A program made the translations under genes and the position numbers. Shown piece after piece: positions 59,529-64,000 of a DNA stretch of 64,000 nt. Where the stretch lies: contig CM044320.1 in assembly GCA_024291935.2 (NCBI GenBank), positions 31,526,001 through 31,590,000 of the forward strand, read 5' to 3'. The notes beneath the pieces were generated by a model that was not told the origin of the DNA, made no database searches, and worked only from the letters and a program-made list of their open reading frames with translations. This DNA comes from Okapia johnstoni (lineage: Eukaryota > Chordata > Mammalia > Artiodactyla > Giraffidae). The stretch's first letter is position 1; the number at the start of each line of letters is the position of its first letter.

Positions 59529-60571
59529 AGCCTTCTTGGGGGAGAGCAGTGGGAGGAACAAGATGTATTCTAAAAAGCAACTCTGCATCACTGAATTGGA
59601 AAGAAACCTTGCCGAACGATAACCTACCTCAGGAACTACTGAACTACTTCAGAGGCTATGCTATGCATTGGTGCACAGCAGGTGCTCAGTTAATTGTTTT
59701 GTCTAGTTTTAACTCATAAAAAGCAAAGTTCAAAATATCAATCTTTTGTACACAACCCCAACTACTGCTAAAAAGAGAAATGTAGCACATAAGAACATTT
59801 TTTGTTTGGTTTGCTTTGTTAAAACAGCTTGATCATAAGCTTTCTTTAACAGAGGTCTTCCAACAATTAAATTTATATATCTAGAAATTAACAACAACAA
59901 AACAGAAAATTAACTTTTTTAAATTTTTTATTTTTTTTAAACTTAAAACATTTTTAAGTTCATAAAACAAATTTTCACATTATGCTCAAATTGAGACCTC
60001 CAGAAAGCAAAAAAGCTGAATCAGGAGTAACAGATACTCAGAGAATTCTGCTTTTGTCATCCACTTTCCTGAATGCTCCCCAATTTTGATTTTAGCAGAC
60101 TGGAAAACACACTGCTGGTTACCATGGTGTCAACAATTTGGTTTCAACAGCCTTTGCGAACACTGCCATGCACCGCCCAAAGAGCCCAGAAAAATGTCTT
60201 CTAGACAGCAGACTTTATTATACACTTGGAACACAGGGACCTGATACAGCCTACCTGCAGAAACAAAAACTACTTTGGCCTTTCAGATGTGGACTAAAAT
60301 GATAGTTGAAAACTATAATTTTATAAAAATATAAAGTAATTATATTTTAGCCATAAAATTGGGCTTTTTAAAATAAGAAACTAATTAAGTTGGTAAAATA
60401 TATAGTCTTCAACCCTTACCTTAAAAATACTAGAGCAAAACTCCTACTTCTCTTTCATAGAATACATAAATTTTACTTTAAAATTACTAGTGTTAGCCTA
60501 TAAAATTTAAGTTGAAAGTCTGACCTAACTTCTCATGTCTGGTCAAAAAATACAGTTCCCTAGAGAATCAA

Positions 60572-60765
60572 CAATCAGCAAAGTACAACCCACAAGCCCA
60601 ATGCTGCCACAGCCTATATTTTTGTACTGCCCACAAGCTGAGTGATTTTTGCATTTTTAAAGAGCTATAAGAAAAAAAAAAATGCAAGAGATATCACTTG
60701 TGGCCCAAAAGCCTAAAATATTTATCATCTGACCCTCTGCAGAAAAAGCTTGCCAGCCCCTGACT
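60572..60765 (-). repeat. hAT-Charlie-type MITE remnant
   Basis: Antisense: ATCAGCAAAGTACAACCCAC, ..CCTAAAATATTTATCATCTG.., TGCAGAAAAAGCTTGCCAGC CCCTGA. It has the inverted-terminal look of a dispersed Charlie non-autonomous element; the family name is not certain. Confidence 0.6.
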
Positions 60766-61679
60766 TTTATCTATGAAAGTTCTAAATGCATGTCCTGTTC
60801 CTACTAACTTGAATATAACTTTCTCTTGTTTTGCGTTTTAAGTTCATGCTCAAGACCAAAACAGGACATGAAACAAGTAGCTGCTGATAAACTACAATGA
60901 GGATATGCATATTCATTTTGCTCAAATAAATAAATAATAGGAGATGAATATCAAAACGTTCTGCAGAAAATAGGGCTTCAAATTTTCACAAAAACTGGAG
61001 ATGTAAATTAAAATTTATAAAAATTTACATATTTCATTTTCTCAATTACTTAGAATAGTTATTTCAAGTCTTCCAAGAGCATGCAAATATCAAATTAATT
61101 TCAACAGAGAGAAATGAATAAACTTGTGAGAGACAAATCAACAAGTCCATATAATCAGAGAAATCAAAGATCAGAAACTAAATATCAAAGTTGTAGTTTA
61201 GCACCATAAATTACATAACCAGATCAATAAAACAGGATATAAATATAAAGAAAAGCTGAGGGCTAGAAGGTTAAGGAATAAAGTACAAGTATTTCTTTGT
61301 AATATATCACTGTATATTTTAATTTTATGATCCATAAAAATGTCTACAAAACAAATTCAGGTTAATCCAGTAGGTATCACATACGTACATTACCTTCCCT
61401 ACCCCTCCCTCCACAAAAACCAGTATAAAACCTAAAAATATATTTTAAAAGGAAACCAGGTCGTTTTCCAATTAGTTATGAATGCTGTGGTGTATTAAAG
61501 TATTAATGTCAAACACTAAGAATCCATAGTACTTCTGAGGTAGTAACCATACAACAAGGAAAGGAGACACAACTATTTTAGGCTCTTATATCAAATGAGT
61601 GGAGGGTAACACTACAGAAGTAACAAGACTTCCTTTTCTGTCCTTTATTACCTTTCCACTCCATACGTCCATGTACCAA

Positions 61680-61790
61680 AGTCAGCATCACTTGAGAGCT
61701 TGTTAAAAATGCAGACTCACAGGTTCCAACCTAGACCCTAATTCTAATTCAGAATTAGAATCTGGATTTTAATAAGAAGCACAGTTGATT
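61680..61790 (+). repeat. MER5A remnant
   Basis: AGTCAGCATCACTTGAGAGC, TTGTTAAAAATGCAGACTCA, and ATTCAGAATTAGAATCTGGA match the MER5A order. Confidence 0.65.
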
Positions 61791-62890
61791 CTTATGCATA
61801 TTAAAGTATGAAAGGTACAGCTTTATTTGCAGCCCTTTACAACATTAGGCAAAGTCTATTAGACTTTTTTCTTTCCTTTGTACAATGTAAACTAATGTCT
61901 CCCAATCTAAAATATTTCTTTTTAAAGTTATAAATAATATAAGTTAATAAAATGTTAATGGTATAATCCAGGTAGCAGGTTTGAAAATGCTTTCAGTAAA
62001 AATCCTTCAATTTTATATCTGAAAAATTTTCATATGAAAGTGGGAGAAAAACTTATAATGTTGTAATCATGTTTTCTGAGTACTTCCTAAGGGAAATCCA
62101 GGATTCTAGTCAGAGAAGACCAATACAAAGATGATAAAAATCAAACCTCTTCCTCGTCTTTTGGACTTGGGAATGCTATGAATAAAATCTTAATTCTTCC
62201 AAAGTAAAATGAAGTAATGTATATACCAAGTATTTCTGTAACTTATAAATCAGGTTTTAGAATGAGATAATCTGTATTATGGTTAAAAACTATAGTAATT
62301 CAGCTTTTGATTCCAAATGAAGACTTAAAATAGTTTTTTTTCACTGTGTACCAAATTTGTACAACTAGAAAGTGGTACATATAATCTTCCACCAGGGAAG
62401 CAGACATATATACACTAGCTGAGTGATGGTTTACTTTTAAAATTTTTATCCCTTTACAAAATTCAGTGAAAGATCTAGAAGATGTTTTTATAAGTTTAAC
62501 CATGTAATGAGTGTTCATCAATTTTCTTAACTTTTAGCATGATAAAATTAAACTCCATGAGATTGGTTTTCCAGGCCATAATCAGATAAGGCCCCAAACA
62601 AATGTTCACGTTGTATGAAACATACTAGTATTCCACCATAACATTATATATTCCTTTCTAGGAATTTATTTATTCTATATGTTAAACTCTTATTTCACAA
62701 AAAGAGGTTAAATCATATCAATTAATTTTACCTAGGGAAAAAGTTCCTTTTAAAATAAAGATAATTTTTGAAACAAAATTCAGGATCAATCTAGTGGTGT
62801 TTTTTTTTTTTTTTTTTTTCAGAACAACACAGTAAATGAATAACTGAGAATTCATATTTGCTTTCTAAATATTCTCCTGCCTTAATGAAA

Positions 62891-63093
62891 GTGAAGTCGC
62901 TCAGTCGTGTCCGACTCTTTGCGACCCCATGGACTGTAGCCTACCAAGCTCCTCAGTCCATGGAATTTTCCAGGCAAGAATACTGGAGTGGGTTGCCATT
63001 TCCTTCTCCAGGGGATCTTCCCGACCCAGGGACCGAACCCGGGTTTCCTACATTACAGGCAGACGCTTTACCATCTGAGCCACCAGGGAAGCC
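62891..63093 (-). mobile_element. Bov-tA SINE, near consensus
   Basis: Antisense body starting GTGAAGTCGCTCAGTCGTGT and head ending GCCACCAGGGAAGCC. TAATGAAA flanks it at 62883-62890 and 63094-63101. It lies about 530 bases from the KRAS exon at 63624. Confidence 0.94.
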
Positions 63094-63560
63094 TAATGAA
63101 AACTTCCCTGAAAAACAAATATATCCTTTAAAAGAATATTCTAGCAAAGTAAAATTCTCCAAACACAACATTTAAACTAGAAACATATGACATAATATTC
63201 TTAAAAGCACTTCAAAAATCAGAAACTCAAAATTTGTCTCCCTGTTCTTTAATTTTAAAAATAAAACAGTAAAAAAAAAAAAAAAAATTCCCACATTTCT
63301 TGAATCCTGACTATAAGATGTGCTGAACTGTTCAATGTGGAAAGAAACCAAAGCCAAAAATAACGCATGGACACTGGAATAAGGACTGCCCTCTCATATC
63401 CTTTAGAGAACATTTACCAAGTAAATATTGTTTTACTTCCTATTTTAGTATAATGGAAAAAAAATCAAGTTATGCTATCAGGTATGTACATTTATTAATG
63501 TTCACGCCTTCCTGCTCCCAAAATGACATTATTGGAATATATATTAGTAAATTGTGATTA

Positions 63561-64000
<440 letters not shown>

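Overview
The window is nuclear DNA of a ruminant, most likely cattle or a close relative. Bov-tA, BovA2, ART2A-type SINEs and the BovB (RTE) LINE recur throughout and are typical of ruminants. The unique exons match the mammalian block DNAI7 (CASC1) - ETFRF1 (LYRM5) - KRAS, which is on human chromosome 12p12 and, to my knowledge, cattle chromosome 5. The species cannot be fixed further by eye.

Layout. (1) Positions 1-39230 hold the 5' part of DNAI7 on the minus strand. Nine coding exons are visible (812 nt, about 270 residues), all with AG/GT borders and mutually compatible phases. The gene continues past the left edge. The start codon is the last three bases of exon 1, followed by an 18-nt microexon. 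(2) Positions 39231-39420 are a CpG-rich divergent promoter shared by DNAI7 (leftward) and ETFRF1 (rightward). It carries ETS-like sites and a possible RFX X-box. (3) ETFRF1 runs on the plus strand, with coding exons at 44786-44873 and from 44952. The last exon carries a one-base frame disruption near 45078, which ends the reading frame about 17 codons early. (4) From about 46210 to beyond 64000 lies the 3' half of KRAS on the minus strand: a 3'UTR of about 4.4 kb, the alternative terminal exons 4B and 4A, and the exon for residues 97-150. The coding exons for residues 1-97 lie to the right of the window. KRAS and ETFRF1 are arranged tail to tail.

Repeats fill most of the introns. They include a 5'-truncated ruminant L1 (5.9-9.3 kb), a BovB copy with an unbroken 646-codon reverse-transcriptase frame (35.5-37.5 kb), several BovB fragments, about 25 SINEs (many with visible target-site duplications), a Tigger1 copy split by BovB, a hAT transposase fossil, MER5A, MaLR-type LTR, MIR and L2 remnants, and a four-layer nest of insertions at 35.26-38.08 kb.

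The three genes are not a functional pathway. DNAI7 is an axonemal dynein-associated protein, ETFRF1 a mitochondrial regulator of electron-transfer flavoprotein, and KRAS a membrane GTPase. They are simply neighbours; DNAI7 and ETFRF1 share a promoter. I found no undescribed biological system. The observations most worth checking are the ETFRF1 frame break, the Ile/Val changes in both KRAS CaaX boxes, the open BovB frame, and the SINE abutting the KRAS poly(A) site.
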